Source of the DNA: Moringa oleifera
Taxonomy: Eukaryota; Streptophyta; Magnoliopsida; Brassicales; Moringaceae
Assembly (NCBI GenBank): GCA_021397835.1
Contig: JAJFZO010000896.1
Span: forward strand, 5,310,501-5,374,500
Length of the DNA stretch: 64,000 nt
Direction of reading: 5' to 3'
Of the stretch, positions 38,901 through 51,287 are shown in pieces (position 1 is the first letter of the stretch; each line of letters begins with the position of its first letter). Position numbers and translations under genes: made by a program. The notes beneath the pieces were generated by a model that worked only from the letters and a program-made list of their open reading frames with translations, was not told where the DNA came from and did no database searches.

Positions 38901-39960
38901 GACATGCATGAAGGCAAGGACAAAGAGAACCCAACGATTGTAAAATGAGCAAGTTACTAACATTGGCAGATGCTAGTGCTAGCTTTGGTGGAACTTCAAC
39001 GACTACTCAACTGCTACTAAAGGGTGATAGCTCGTGTTATTAATGCCAATGCCTGCACTAGGGGAATCCATGGACTGCCCAATTATTGTCACAGGGCATT
39101 CCTGATGTCAATAAACGCTAATTCTAGCATTAAGGGAGCCTAGCGATGACCTCATGATAGTCATTGGCATTAGTAGAGCCCAACGACTACAGCTTGACAG
39201 TCATTAACATTGGTAGTAGCCAACGCTAGCATTGACAAAGCTCAACAATGACCCAGCGATAGTCGTTAGCATTGGCAGACATCTATGCTTGGTTCCCCTA
39301 AAGATGGCCTAACAGTAGTTGCTGGCTGAGGTAGACATGAGGGCAAACACTAGAGAAACCCAATGATGACACAATAGCAATAGTTGGCATTTGGAGAGCC
39401 CAACAATTGTTAGATAGTTGTTGGAGTTGACAAATGTTAACGCCAGCTTTAGGGGTACCCAACGACTATCGAGCTATTGTTGTAAGGTAGTTTCTAGTGT
39501 TAGTAGACATTAGCGCCAGCACTTAGGGAACCTAAGGATTGCCTAGATATTGTTGCAAGACAGTTGCTAGCATGAGTAGACGCAATGTTATGCACTAGCA
39601 GAGAGAAAATAATAGCCTAGCAGCAGTTGTTGATGCTAAGAGAGCCCCATCGACTATGATAAGAAAGTCACTAGTGCTAACTGAAGCTAGTTCCACTTTT
39701 GGGGAATCCAACGCTGCCAAGCTACTACTACAGGGTAGTTACTGATGCTGACAAACACTAGTGCTAGCACTGGGGGATAATAAGGACTGCCCAGCTACTT
39801 CTACGAGGTAGTTATTGGTATCAACAAGTGCTAGTGCTAACATTAGGTAAGCCCAGCGACATCTTTATGATAGTTGCTAGCGATAGAGAGCCTAACGACG
39901 TCTCCATGACAATCTCTACGATAGTCACTATTTAAGGCAAATGCTAGCATTAAGGGAGCT
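35990..39960. repeat. Internal tandem duplication in copy 2
   Basis: The module series at about 35990-37620 recurs at about 39060-39960 with internal losses. Both match copy 1 at about 21200-23050. Pairs seen: 'cttggttcccttagcgatgg' near 36222 with 'cttggttcccctaaagatgg' near 39289, and the tag module near 37520 with the one near 39860. Offsets of 3.05 and 2.35 kb at the two ends show that the copies differ by about 0.7 kb of indels. Confidence 0.65.
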
Positions 39961-41389
39961 TAGCAAGACCTTGTGGTAGTCATTGGCATTGGCAGACATT
40001 TACACTAGGTTCCCCCAATAATGGCCTAATGATCATTGTTGACATAAGTAGATGTGAGGATATGCACTTGAGGAGCTTAACCACGGCCTTGTAGCAATAA
40101 TTGGCATTAGGAGAGCCCAACGACAGTTATGGGGAAGTCATAAGTATGGGTAGGCACTGGTGCCAACTTTTGGGGAACCTAACAATTGCCTAACTACTGC
40201 TGCAGGTAGTTGTACATGTTGGTAAAATCTAGAGCTAGAGCTTAGTGATGATTGAGCACCACTCATTGACGCTAGCAAACATCTACGCTAGGTTCCCCTA
40301 ACTATGGCCCAACAAACACAAAGGCAAGCACTAGGAGTGCCCAATGACTACAGGAAAAGCCATCAGTGCTGGTAGACACTAGACTCAACTATAGAGGAGC
40401 CCAATGACTACCGTACCACTATTATAGGGTAGTCACTAATGTTGACAAATGTCAGCACCAATACCAAGGGAACCCAGGGCTACCCTACTATTACTCCGGG
40501 GCATTTGCTAGTGTTAATAGATACTAGTGCTAGCATTAGGGGAGCTTAGTAGAGCTCAACGACCACCTAATAATGAATATTGGTGTTGGCATTCATCTGT
40601 ACTAGATTCTTCTAGTGATTGCCCAACAGTAATCGCTAGCACAAGTAAACACTAATGCTAGCTTTATGGTAATCACTCGAAGAGCCCAATGACTATTGCA
40701 GGGTTATTACTGGTGCTCGTAGATTCTAACACTAGCTTTGAAGGAACCCAATGAGTACCCAGTTACTATCAAAGATAAGTTGATTTGTTGGCAAATACCA
40801 ATGCTAGCACTAGGGGAACGTAGGGTTATATAGCTATTGCTGCGAGGTAATTATTGGTGGCGGTAAACACTAATGCTAGCATCTGGGGGGCCCAGTGATG
40901 ACTTTATGACAATCATTGGCATTGAGAGAACCCAACAACTACTACTATATAGTCGCGGATGCTGGTAGAAGCCACTGTTAGCAATAGTGAAGCTAAGCGA
41001 CAACCCTATGACAGTCGCTGGTGCTAGCAAAAATCTTCATTAGGTTCCCACAATGATGGACAAGCGGCAGTTGCTAGCATAGGTAGATACGAGGGCAAGG
41101 AATAGAGTAGCCCAATGATGGTCTAGCTGTAGTAGTGGGTATTGAGAGAACCCAACGATAGTTATGGGGCAGTCGCTAGTGCTTGTATACTCTAGCGCCA
41201 GCTTCGAGGGAACCCAATGATTGCCCTGCTACTACTATGTGCAGTTGTTGGTGTTGGCAAACACTAGCGCTAGCATCAGAAGAACTCAAAGACTGCTTAG
41301 TTATTGTTATGGGGCAGTTGTTAATGTCGATAGATATTATTTCTAACACTAATGAAGCCTAATGATAGTCGTTGGCATTGCAAGAACCC

Positions 41390-41413
41390 AATGACTACTG
41401 CTGGGTAGTCATT
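41390..41413. repeat. Perfect example of the satellite A stem-loop
   Basis: AATGACTAC, a 6-base spacer TGCTGG, then GTAGTCATT: nine perfectly complementary base pairs. This is the cleanest instance found of a dyad that sits at the same place in most satellite A modules. Confidence 0.85.
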
Positions 41414-43393
41414 AACACTGGTAAAAGCCATGCCCAGCATTAGGGGAGCTTAACGATTACCCCATGGCACTTGTTACTATTGGCAGAAACCTACGCTAGG
41501 TTCCCTTAGCGATGGCCAGTGGGACGTCGCTGGTGCATGCAGACGTGAAGGTAAGTACTGAAAAAGCCCAATGGTTGTAAGGAAAGTTGCTGGTGCTGGT
41601 AAATACTTAAGTTAGCTTTTGGGGAGCCTACCGATTGCCTCACCGCTGACGCGATGGTAAGCACTAGAGGAGCCAACGTTAGTCTAACAGTAGTAGTTGG
41701 CACTAAGGGAGCCCAATGACTATTATAGGCAAGTCACTAAAGCTAGCAGACGCTACCGCCAACTTCGAGGGAACCCAAAGACCGCCTAGTTATAGTGGCA
41801 AAGCAGTTGCTGTTATTGGCAAATGCTAGCACCCGCATGAAGCGAACCTAAGGACCACCTAGCTATTGTCATAGGATAGTTCTGTGTCGGTAAATGCTAG
41901 TACCAGCATTAGGGAAGCCCAGCGATGACCTCATGATAGTCATTATCTTTGAGAAAGCCCAACGATTGTTTTTAGGGAGTCATTGATGCTGGTAAATACC
42001 AGCACCAACACTGGGAGAGGTTTGTGATGACCTAATAATTATCATTGGTATTGGTAAACATTTTTGCTCGATCATCCCCCATGATGGCACAATGACAGTC
42101 ATTGGCGTAGGTAGACATAAGGATAAGCACTAGTAGAGCCCAACAACGGCCTAGCAATAGTAGTTGGCATTGAGAGAGCCCTATGACTTATACGGGAAAT
42201 TCGTTAGTGCTGGTAGATACTCCTGCCAATTTTAAGGGAAACCAACGACTGCCCAGCTACTACTTTAGGGTAATGGCTAGTGTTGGCGGATGTTGATGCC
42301 AGCATTACGGGAACCTAGAGAGTATATAATTATTGTTGTAAGGTAGTTGCTGGTATTGATAGGCACTAGTACCAACATCATGGGAGCTCAGTGATGATGC
42401 CATGAAAGTAATTGGCGTTGGGAGAGCCTAACAACTACAACTGGGTAGTCATTGGCACCAATAGAGGTCATCACCATCACAAGGCCATTGCGATCATTGC
42501 GTTGGCAAACATCGATGTTAAGTTCCTTCATCGATGACCTAATAACGGTTATTCGCACAGATAGACATAAAATTCAGCATTAATGGAGCCCAACGACGAC
42601 CTAACAACAGTAGTTGGCATTTGAAGAGCCCAGCGACTAATGTAAAGAAGTTCTTGGTGCTAGCAGATGTAGAGGCAAGCACTGTGGGACCCCAACAATG
42701 ACCTAGCATTAATTATTAGTGCTGGGATAGCCCAATGATTATCGTTAGTATTGGTAAACGTTAGCACCAGTTTTAAAAGACCAAATGACTGCCCAGTAAT
42801 TATTGTAAAGCAGTTATAGTTGTTAATAAATACAAGCACCAGCACTTGGGGAACCCAAGAATTACCTAGTTATTTTTACGATGTAGTTATTAGTGTCAGT
42901 AAACACTAACGCTAGCGTCGAATGAGCCCAACAATGACCCCATGACTATCGTTGGTGTTGGAAGAGCCCAACCACTGCTGCCAGTAGAGCCCAATGCCAT
43001 AACTAGTGTTGGGTTTGCCCAATGATGGCCTAACAATAGTTATTGGTGTAGGTAGATGCGAGGGCTAGAATTGCAATAGTTGTTAGCACTAGGAGAGCTC
43101 AGCAATAGTTGTAGGGCAGTTGTTAAAACTGACAGATGCTAGCACCAACTTTGTGGAAACCCAACGACTACTTAGCTGCTACAGCATAACAATTGCTGGT
43201 GTTGGTAGGCACTACTGCTAGCACTAGGGGATCCTAGGGAAACCCCAACTGTAGTAGTAAAGTAGTTGTTGGTATCAGGAGATTCTAGTGATAGCACCAA
43301 GGGGGCACAACGATGACCCAATGGTAGTTGCTAGTGCTAGTACGTATCATTATTGGGTTCTTTCTTGCGATGGCCTAGTGACAGCCGTTGGCG

Positions 43394-43435
43394 TAGCAGC
43401 AGTAGTAGTTAGCATAGCAGCAGTAGTAGTTAGCA
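43394..43435. repeat. Perfect 21-bp tandem duplication
   Basis: The 21-mer made of 'tagcagcagtag' plus 'tagttagca' occurs twice in a row without a mismatch. The surrounding modules are far more diverged from each other, so this is a recent slippage event. Confidence 0.92.
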
Positions 43436-45262
43436 TTGGGAGAGCCCAATGATCACTGTAATGAAGTCGTTCGTGCTGGTTGACCTTATGCCAGCTTTAG
43501 AGGAATCAAAGGACTACCTTGCTACTTTTGTAATATATGTGCTGGTGTTGATAATCGCTAGAACCAGCACCAGAAAAGCCCTGCAATGTCCTCGTGATAG
43601 TACCTAATGTTAGGAGAGCCTAAAAACTGTTGTTAGGTAGTTGCTGATGCTGGGCAGTTACTGATACTGGTAAATAGCTTAGTGACAAACTAGTGACAAT
43701 CGCTCATGTTGGTAACATTAGCGCTGGGTTGGCCCAATGGCATTTACTAGCGCAGAGAGATGCGTGGGCAAGCATCAAAAGAGTTAAACAATGGGCTAAT
43801 AATAGTAGTTGGCATTGGGAAAGCCTAACAATTTTTGCATAAAAGTTGCAAGTGCTGACAGACACTCGTGCTAACTTTAGGGGAACCTAACGACTTTTGA
43901 GCTACTACTGTGGGGTAGTTGCCTGTGTTAATAGATGTTGAGGCCAGCACTAGGGAAACCCATGGATTGCCCTACTATGGGGTAGTTGCTATTGTTGATA
44001 GATACTAGTGCTAGCATCGAGGGAGCCCAACAATGACCCAATGATAATCGTAGGCATTGAAAGAGCCCAATGCTTACTGTTGTGCAATCATTGACACTAG
44101 CAAACAACTTCACTGGATTGCCTTAGTGATGGCCCAATTGCTGTTGCCAGCGCAAGTAGACATGAAGGCAAACATTTGAGGAGCCAAATAATGGCCTAGC
44201 AATAGTAGTTCGGGGAGCCCAATGGTTGCTGTGGGGAAGTTGTTAGCGCTAATAGATGCTCGCGCTAGCTTTGAGAGAACCCAATGACTTGCTAGCTGCT
44301 TTCCAATGTAATTTTTGGTGTTAGTAGATGCTTGTGCCAAAACTAAGGAAGCCTAGCTACGAGCCTATGATTGTCACTAACGTTGGGAGAGCACAATGAC
44401 TATTGTTGGGCAGTCACTAATGTTGGTAGATGCCATGGCAAGCACTAAGGAAGCTCAACGATGATATGTTATTGTCATTGGCTTTGGTAATAATTTACGC
44501 AGAGTTCCCTCAACGATGGCCTAATGGTTATTACTCGCATAGGTAGATCACGTGTAAGCACTAGAGGAGTCCAACGATGACCTAGCCGTAGTTGTTTGCA
44601 TTGAGAGAAACCAATGACTATTGCAAGATAGTCGCAAGTGCTGGCAAACGCTCACACCAGCTTTTGAGGAACCCAATGACTACCCAGCCATTGTTGCAAG
44701 GTAGTTACTAGTCTTGGTAGATGCTAACACCAGCACTAGGGGAACCCAGGGACTACCCAGCTATTTTTACGGGGTGATCGCTTGTGTTAGCAGGTGCTAG
44801 TGCTAGCACTGAGAGAGCCTAGCGATGATGCAATGACTTTCGTTGGTATTCGAAGAGCCCAATGACTGCTGCTAGGAAGTGGCTGACATTGGCAAATGCC
44901 AGTGCCAACACTAAGGAGCTCAGAAATGACCTATGGTAGTGGTTGACGCTAGCAAACTGGGTTGCCTCAACGTCAGTCACTAGTGCTTGTAGACGTGAGG
45001 GCAAGCACTAGAGGAACCCAACGATAACCTAACAGTAGTAGTTAGCATTGGGATAACCCAAAGATTGCAACGGGGAAGTCATTAGTGCTCAGTGATGCTT
45101 ATGATAGCTTTTAAGGAACCTAATGACTACCTAGCTATTATTGCAAGGCACTCATCGATGTTGGCAAACATCAGCGCCAGTATTGGGTCAACCCAACGGC
45201 TACCCAGCTATTAGTATAGGGTAGTTGGTATTGGTAGATGCTACTGCTAGCAATAAGGCAGC

Positions 45263-45598
45263 CTAGTGATGACTCCCTTAGCACGCTCGCTGGGCAATCT
45301 ATCGAAGGACAATAACGAGGTTCTAGTTCATGTGGGGCATCTATGGCCTAGTCGGGACGCCTACTGCAACCTTACTTTTGGCTTTCTACCTTTACAGTGT
45401 CTGTTGAGGGCACCCGCAGCTTGCCTCCCATGCTCACAATTTGTACAATGCCGCTCCCTTTGCATGCTCGCAGGTTAGCCTCTCGAGGGACAATGACAAA
45501 GGTTTAACCCGTGTGGGGTGTCAATGGCATGGCTAACACCTACTGTGGCCAAATATTAGGTCCTTCACCCATGTGATGCCTGTTAGAGGTATTATCGA
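45263..45598. repeat. Satellite B remnant block of macro-repeat copy 2
   Basis: About 336 bp, fewer than two monomers, of satellite B between two satellite A blocks. Its left junction ('gcagcctagtgatgactccc') matches the A-to-B junctions at 26336 and 58966. Its right junction ('gaggtattatcgatgct') resembles the B-to-A junction near 31910 ('ctggtgttatcaaac'). Its second half resembles monomers at 29206-29430 and 62060-62290. So it looks like a full B block reduced by internal deletion, not a new insertion. Confidence 0.88.
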
Positions 45599-45679
45599 TG
45601 CTAGTAAAGGCCAACACTTGCTGGCACTGGCAAAAATCTATGCTAGGTTCCCCACCAATGGCCCAATAGACATTGCTCA

Positions 45680-48600
45680 TGCATCCAGACACGTCGACAA
45701 GCATTAAAGGAGTTTGACGATGGCTTAATAGCACTTGTTGGCACTTTAAGAGCCCAACAACTACTATGAGGAAGTTACTTGTGCTGCCAAAGTCCTAGTG
45801 CCAGCTTTCGTGGAACCCAGTGACTACCTAGCAACTAATCTAGGGTAATAGGTGGTGGTGTGAAACGCAAGCGCTTGCATTTGGGAAACCCAGGGATTGC
45901 CCAGCTATTACCGCGAGGTAGTTATTGGTGTCGATAACTCCAATTCTTATACCAAGGGAGCCCATCGATGACCCTATAATAGTCATTGGAGTTTAAAGAG
46001 CCTAATGACTGTGGCCAGGCAGCTGTTAACGTTGGTTACAGCCAACACCAAAACTATAGGAGCTCAGTGATGACCAATGATAGTCATTGCCACTAGGAGA
46101 TAACTGCACTTGGTTCCCCAGCGAGGGCCTAATGATAGTTGCTACAGTAGGTAGATATGAGGGCAAGCACTAAAAGAGCCTAACGGCAGCCTAAGAGCAG
46201 TAGTTGGCATTTAGAGAGCCCAATAATTATTGCGAGATAGTCATTGGAGCAAGCAAATGTTAACTCTAACTTTGGGGGAACCGAACGACTGCCCAGCTAC
46301 TCTTACAGAGTAGCTGCTAGTATTGGGAGATGCTGGCATCGACACGCTAGTAGTAGGGGAACCCATGGATTACCGAGCTATTGCTACAGGGTAATAACTA
46401 GTGTCAATAAATGTTAGTGCCAGTACTAAAATAGCCCAATGACGACTTTGTAGTAGTAGTTAGCATTGGAAAAGCCTAACGATTATTATAGGGAAGTCGC
46501 AGGTGCTGGCAGACGCTAACACGAGCTTTAGGGGAACCCAACAACTGCCCTTTTACAACTTCAAGGTAGTTGCTAGTGTTGGTAGATGCTGGTGCGAGCT
46601 CCAAAGGAGCCCAGGAATAGTCTCATGACTGTCATTAGCATTGTGAGAGCCAATTGACTATTATTGGGCAATCACTAGTGCTATTTGAGGCCTGTGCTAC
46701 ATTGGAAGAGCTTAGCAATAACAACCCTAATGACAAGCCTTGGGAAAGCACTAAGAGAGCTTAAGGGCTACTTGAGCAGTTGCTTTTGCTAGCAAAAATT
46801 TGCATAAGGTTCACTTAGTGATGTCCCAGTATAGACAAACATGAGGACAAGCATTGAGAGAGCCTAAGGGCTCCACAAAAAGCCATTAGTGCTGACTTAA
46901 GCTAGACTCAGCTTTAGGGGCAGTTGTGGGGTAGTTGTTACCATTGCCAAATGTTAGCGTTAGCACCAGGGGAACCTAAGGATGACCCCATGACGATCCC
47001 TGGTGTTAAGAGAGTCCAATGACTACTGTTAGGCAATCGCAGATGCTAACAAAAGTTATCGCGAGCAATAAAGGAGCTCAACGATAATCTAGCGATGGTC
47101 GTTCATTTCGATAGACATCTGTGTTGGGTTCTTCGAGCAATGGCCCAACGGTAGTCTTTAACATAAATACATGCAAGGCTAAGCATAAAAAGGGCTTAAC
47201 GAAGGCCTAGATATAGCAATTAGCATTAAAGGAACCCAAGGAATATTCTGAGGAAGTCAGTGGTGCTAGTAGACACTGGTACTAGCTTAGGGGGGCAAAC
47301 AAGTGACCGCCTAGTTACAGTAATAGGGCAATTGCTACTGTTGGCAAACATTAGCACTAGCAACAGCAAAACCCAGGACCATTAACTGTTGTCATGGAGC
47401 AGCTAGTGGTGTTAGAAGACCCTAATGGTAACACTAAAAGAGCCTATGATGACATATGATAGTTGTTATCATTGAGGGAGCATAATGACTGTTGTTAGGT
47501 AGTCGTTGACTCTGGTCGATTCCAACGCCACCACAAAGGGAGCTCAGCGATGACCTAGCATCAGTCGCAAGTGTGGGCAGACTTTTCTACTAGGTTTCAT
47601 CAATTATGGCTAAACAATAGTTGCTGATGTAGGTAGATGCAAGAGTAAGCACCAAAGGAGCCCAATGACAGCCTAGCACTAATTTTTAGCAGTGAGGGAG
47701 CCCAACGATTTTTGGAGGAAAGAGTCTAGTTTTGGTAGACGCTAACGCCAGCTTTGGCAAATGGCAATGCCGACACTAAGAGAACCCAAAGGCTGCCCAA
47801 TTATCATTGCAAGGTAGTCACTAGTGTCGGTAGACGCAAGTGCTAGTATTAGGGGAGCCCAAAATCGTCCCTTTGATAGTCACTTGTATTGGAGAGTCCA
47901 ACGACTATGCATGGTATTTGTTAATGCTGTTTAAGGCCAACATTAGCACTAAAGGAGCTCAACGATGACTCAACGATAATCATTGGCGCTCGTAGACATT
48001 TACATCAGGTTTTTCTAGCGATAGCCCATCGGTGGTTGATAGCAAAAGTAGTCATAAGGGAAGCACTTGTGGAGCCCAACGACTACGTCAGAGAAGTCAT
48101 TGGTGTTGGTTAATGCTAGCCCCAACTTTGAGGGTACCCAACGACTACCCCACTTCTATTGCAGGGTAGTTACTGATGTTAGTAGACGATAGGGCTAGCA
48201 CTAAGGAAATGTAAAGACTACATAATTATTGCTACAGGGCAGTCACTCGTGTCTATAAAAGCTAGTGCCAGTATTGAGGGAGCCAAGGATGGCCCCTTGA
48301 CAGTCACTAGCATTGTGAGACCCTAATGGCCGCTGCAGGCCAATTATTAGTGCTAGTAGAAGCTAGCACCATCACTCGGGGAGCTTAGCAATGATCTAGT
48401 GATATTCACTAGCACTTGAACACATCTGTGCTGGGTTCCCTAAGCGATGGCCCAACGGGCATTGCTGGCATAGCCATAAAGGAGCTTAAGGATGGCTTAA
48501 CAACAATTTTTGGCACTTTGAGAGCCTGAAGACTTCTGTAAGGAAGTTATTGGTGCTCGTAAATGCTAGTGCCAACTCTGATAGAGCCTAACGACTACCT

Positions 48601-49460
48601 AGTAACTACTGTAAGGTAGTAGCTCCTGATGTTGAATGTTAACATCTACACTAGAAAAACCAAGGGATTGCCTAGCTATTGCTATAGGGTAATTACTAGT
48701 GTTGATAAACTCTAATTACTGCACCAAGGGTTCCCACCAATCACCCCATGATAGTCGATGGAATTGAGAAAGCCCAACGACTATAGCTAGGCAATCGTTG
48801 ACATTAGTTGTAGCCAGCGCCAGCACTAAAGGAGCTCAGTGATGACCATCCCTCAGCGATGGCCAAATGACAGTCACTAGAGTAGGTAAACATGATGGCG
48901 AGAACCAGAAGAGCCTAACGGTGGCCTAATAACAGTAGTTGACATTTGGATAGCCCAACGATTGTTGCGAAATAGTCATTAGAAAAAGCAAATGTTAGCG
49001 CTAACTTGAGGGGAACCCAATTTACTGGCCAGGATAGTAATTGCTAATGTTGGCAGACGCTTGCGTTAACACGTCAGCATTAGAGAAACCCAAAGATTAC
49101 TGAGCTATTACTACAAGATAGTTGCTGGTATCAGTAGACGTTAGTGCTTGCACTAGAAAAGCCCAATGACGACTTTGTAGCAGTAGTTAGCATTAGGAGA
49201 GAGCAACGACTACTGCAGGGAAGTCCCAATTTCTAGTAAATACTAGCGCGAGCTTTAAGGGAACCTAACGACTACCCTACTATCACTTCACGGTAGTTGC
49301 TGGTGTTGGTGCATGCTAGGTCAAGCTTCAAAGGAGCCTAAGGATAGCCCCACGACTGTCGCTGATGTTGTGAGAGCCAATTGACTGTTGTTGGGTACTT
49401 ACTCATGCTATTTGAGGCTAATGCTATATTAGAGGAGCTCATTAACGACAAATTAGTAAA
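45680..49460. repeat. 2.77-kb tandem duplication at the start of copy 3
   Basis: The module series at about 45680-46750 recurs at about 48480-49460, offset about 2.77 kb. Shared features are 'tttttggcactttgagagcc' near 48510 with 'ttgttggcactttaagagcc' near 45737, 'gacgactttgtag' near 49165 with 46440, and 'gtgagagccaattgac' near 49370 with 46645. Copy 1 has only one such series, partly deleted (16590-16900). Confidence 0.72.
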
Positions 49461-51247
49461 AATTTGCATAACATTCGCCCAGCGATGGCCCACCAGAGAC
49501 AAATACGAGGGCAAGCAATGGAAGAGCCCATGATAGTCGCTAGCATTGGGAGAGGCCAACGACTATTCCTGGGTAGTTGCTGACGTTGATAAATGCTAGC
49601 ACTAGCATTAAGGAAGTTCAATGACAATCTCGCTTTATGAGAATCATCAACTTCCCTGTTACTATTTTAGTCCAGTTGTCAGTGTTGGCAAACAACGGCT
49701 TTGCACTAGGGGAACCTAATGACTACCTTGCTACTTCTATGGTAGCCATAGGCGTTAGGAGAGCCCTTTGATTATTACTGGGCAATCACTAATGGTAGCA
49801 GAAATTTGTGTTGGATTGCCCTAGTGATGGCCTAATGGCAATTGCAGGCATAAGAAGATGTGAAGGCAGGCACTAAAGTAGCCTAACGACAGCTTGACAG
49901 CAGTAGTTGGCATAGAGAGGCACCCAATGATTGCCCAACTACTTAAGCGGTGTAGTTATTAGTATTAATAGATGCAAGTACCTGTATTAGGGGAGCCTAA
50001 TGACATTCCAATGATAGTTCTTGGTGTTAGGACAGCCTAACAACTATTATAGGTAGTCATTGATGCAAGTAGAACTTAGCGATGTCCTAGTGGTAATCAC
50101 TAGCATTAGTAAACATTTGCTTTGAGCACCTAAGCAATAGCCCAACGGTAGTTGCTAGCACAAGTAGACGCGAGGGCAACCATTAGAGGAGCATAACAAT
50201 GTCTTAGCAGTGGTGGTCAATGCTAAGAGAACCTAACGACTAATGCGTGGCAGTCGTTGGTGTTAGTAGATACTCGCGCCAGCTATGGGGGAACCTAATG
50301 ATTAGCTTCCTATTATAGCAACGGAGTTGTTGGAATTGGCAAACACTAATGCCAATATTAAAGGAACCATGGGACTACATAGCTATTGCTTTGAAGTAAT
50401 AGTTTGTACCAGCAAACGTTGATGCAAGCACTGGGGGTGCCTAATGACGACCTTATAATGGTCACTAGCGTAGGGAAAGCCCAGTGATTACAGTTGGTCA
50501 ATCGCTAACACTGGTTGATGCTAGTGCGAGCATCAAAGGATCTCAGCAATGACCTGGTGATGGTCGTTGAAGGTGGGTGAACATCTATGTAGGTTTCCCT
50601 TGAGATGGCTGAACAATAACTGTTGGCATAGGTAGATGTGACGGTAACCATTAATTGAGTTCGGCAATAGCTTAGCAGTAGCAGTTGGCATTGGGAAAGC
50701 TCATCGACGACTGCCAGGTATTTATTAGTGCTAAGTAAAAACTCACTCCAACGTTGGGGAACTCAATGATTACCAAGTTATTTCTATAGTACAGTTGTTG
50801 GTGTTAGTAAATGCTAATGCCAGCACTAAGGGAGCCTAGCAATGACCCTCTGATAGTCGCTAGCGATGGAAGAGCCATACAACTGCTGCTGGGCAATTAC
50901 TAACACTAGTAAATGACAGTGCCAGCACTAAAGCAGCTTAGCAATGACCTAGCGATAGTTGGTAATGCTAGTAGACATCAGCACTGAGTTTGATGGCCTA
51001 GCCACGGTCATTAGTGTAGGTAGACATAAGGACAAGCACTAGAGGAGCTGAATGATGGCTCAGCAATAGTAATAGGCGCTGGGAAAGCCCCATGACTTCG
51101 CTTATGCTAGTAGATGCACGTGTCAACTTCGAGGGAACCTAATGACTACTAAGCTATATTTACAAGGTAGTTATAAATGTTGCTAGACGAAGATGCTAGC
51201 ACTAAGGGTACCCAAGGATTACCCCGCTATTACTGCAGGGAAGTTAC

Positions 51248-51287
51248 TGATGTCGATAGATGCTAGTACTAGCATCTATCAACATCA
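51248..51287. repeat. 40-bp near-perfect palindrome
   Basis: The arms 'tgatgtcgatagatgctagt' and 'actagcatctatcaacatca' pair at 19 of 20 positions with no spacer. The equivalent place in copy 1 (about 18500-18535) lacks the second arm and runs from 'ctagtacc' directly into 'aaggcaaccc', so this arm was added in copy 3 as an inverted copy of the adjacent strand. Confidence 0.88.

Larger units (their letters stand above)
31911..45262. repeat. Satellite A block of macro-repeat copy 2
   Basis: About 13.35 kb of satellite A modules. From about 32120 it is collinear with copy 1 from about 16930 and copy 3 from about 49620 (shared odd module with 'atcatcaacttccctgttac'). Correspondence holds through about 37600 (copy 1 at 22700). 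Beyond that it carries extra, internally duplicated sequence before rejoining the common A-to-B junction at 45262. No gene, RNA gene or transposon was seen. Confidence 0.9.
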
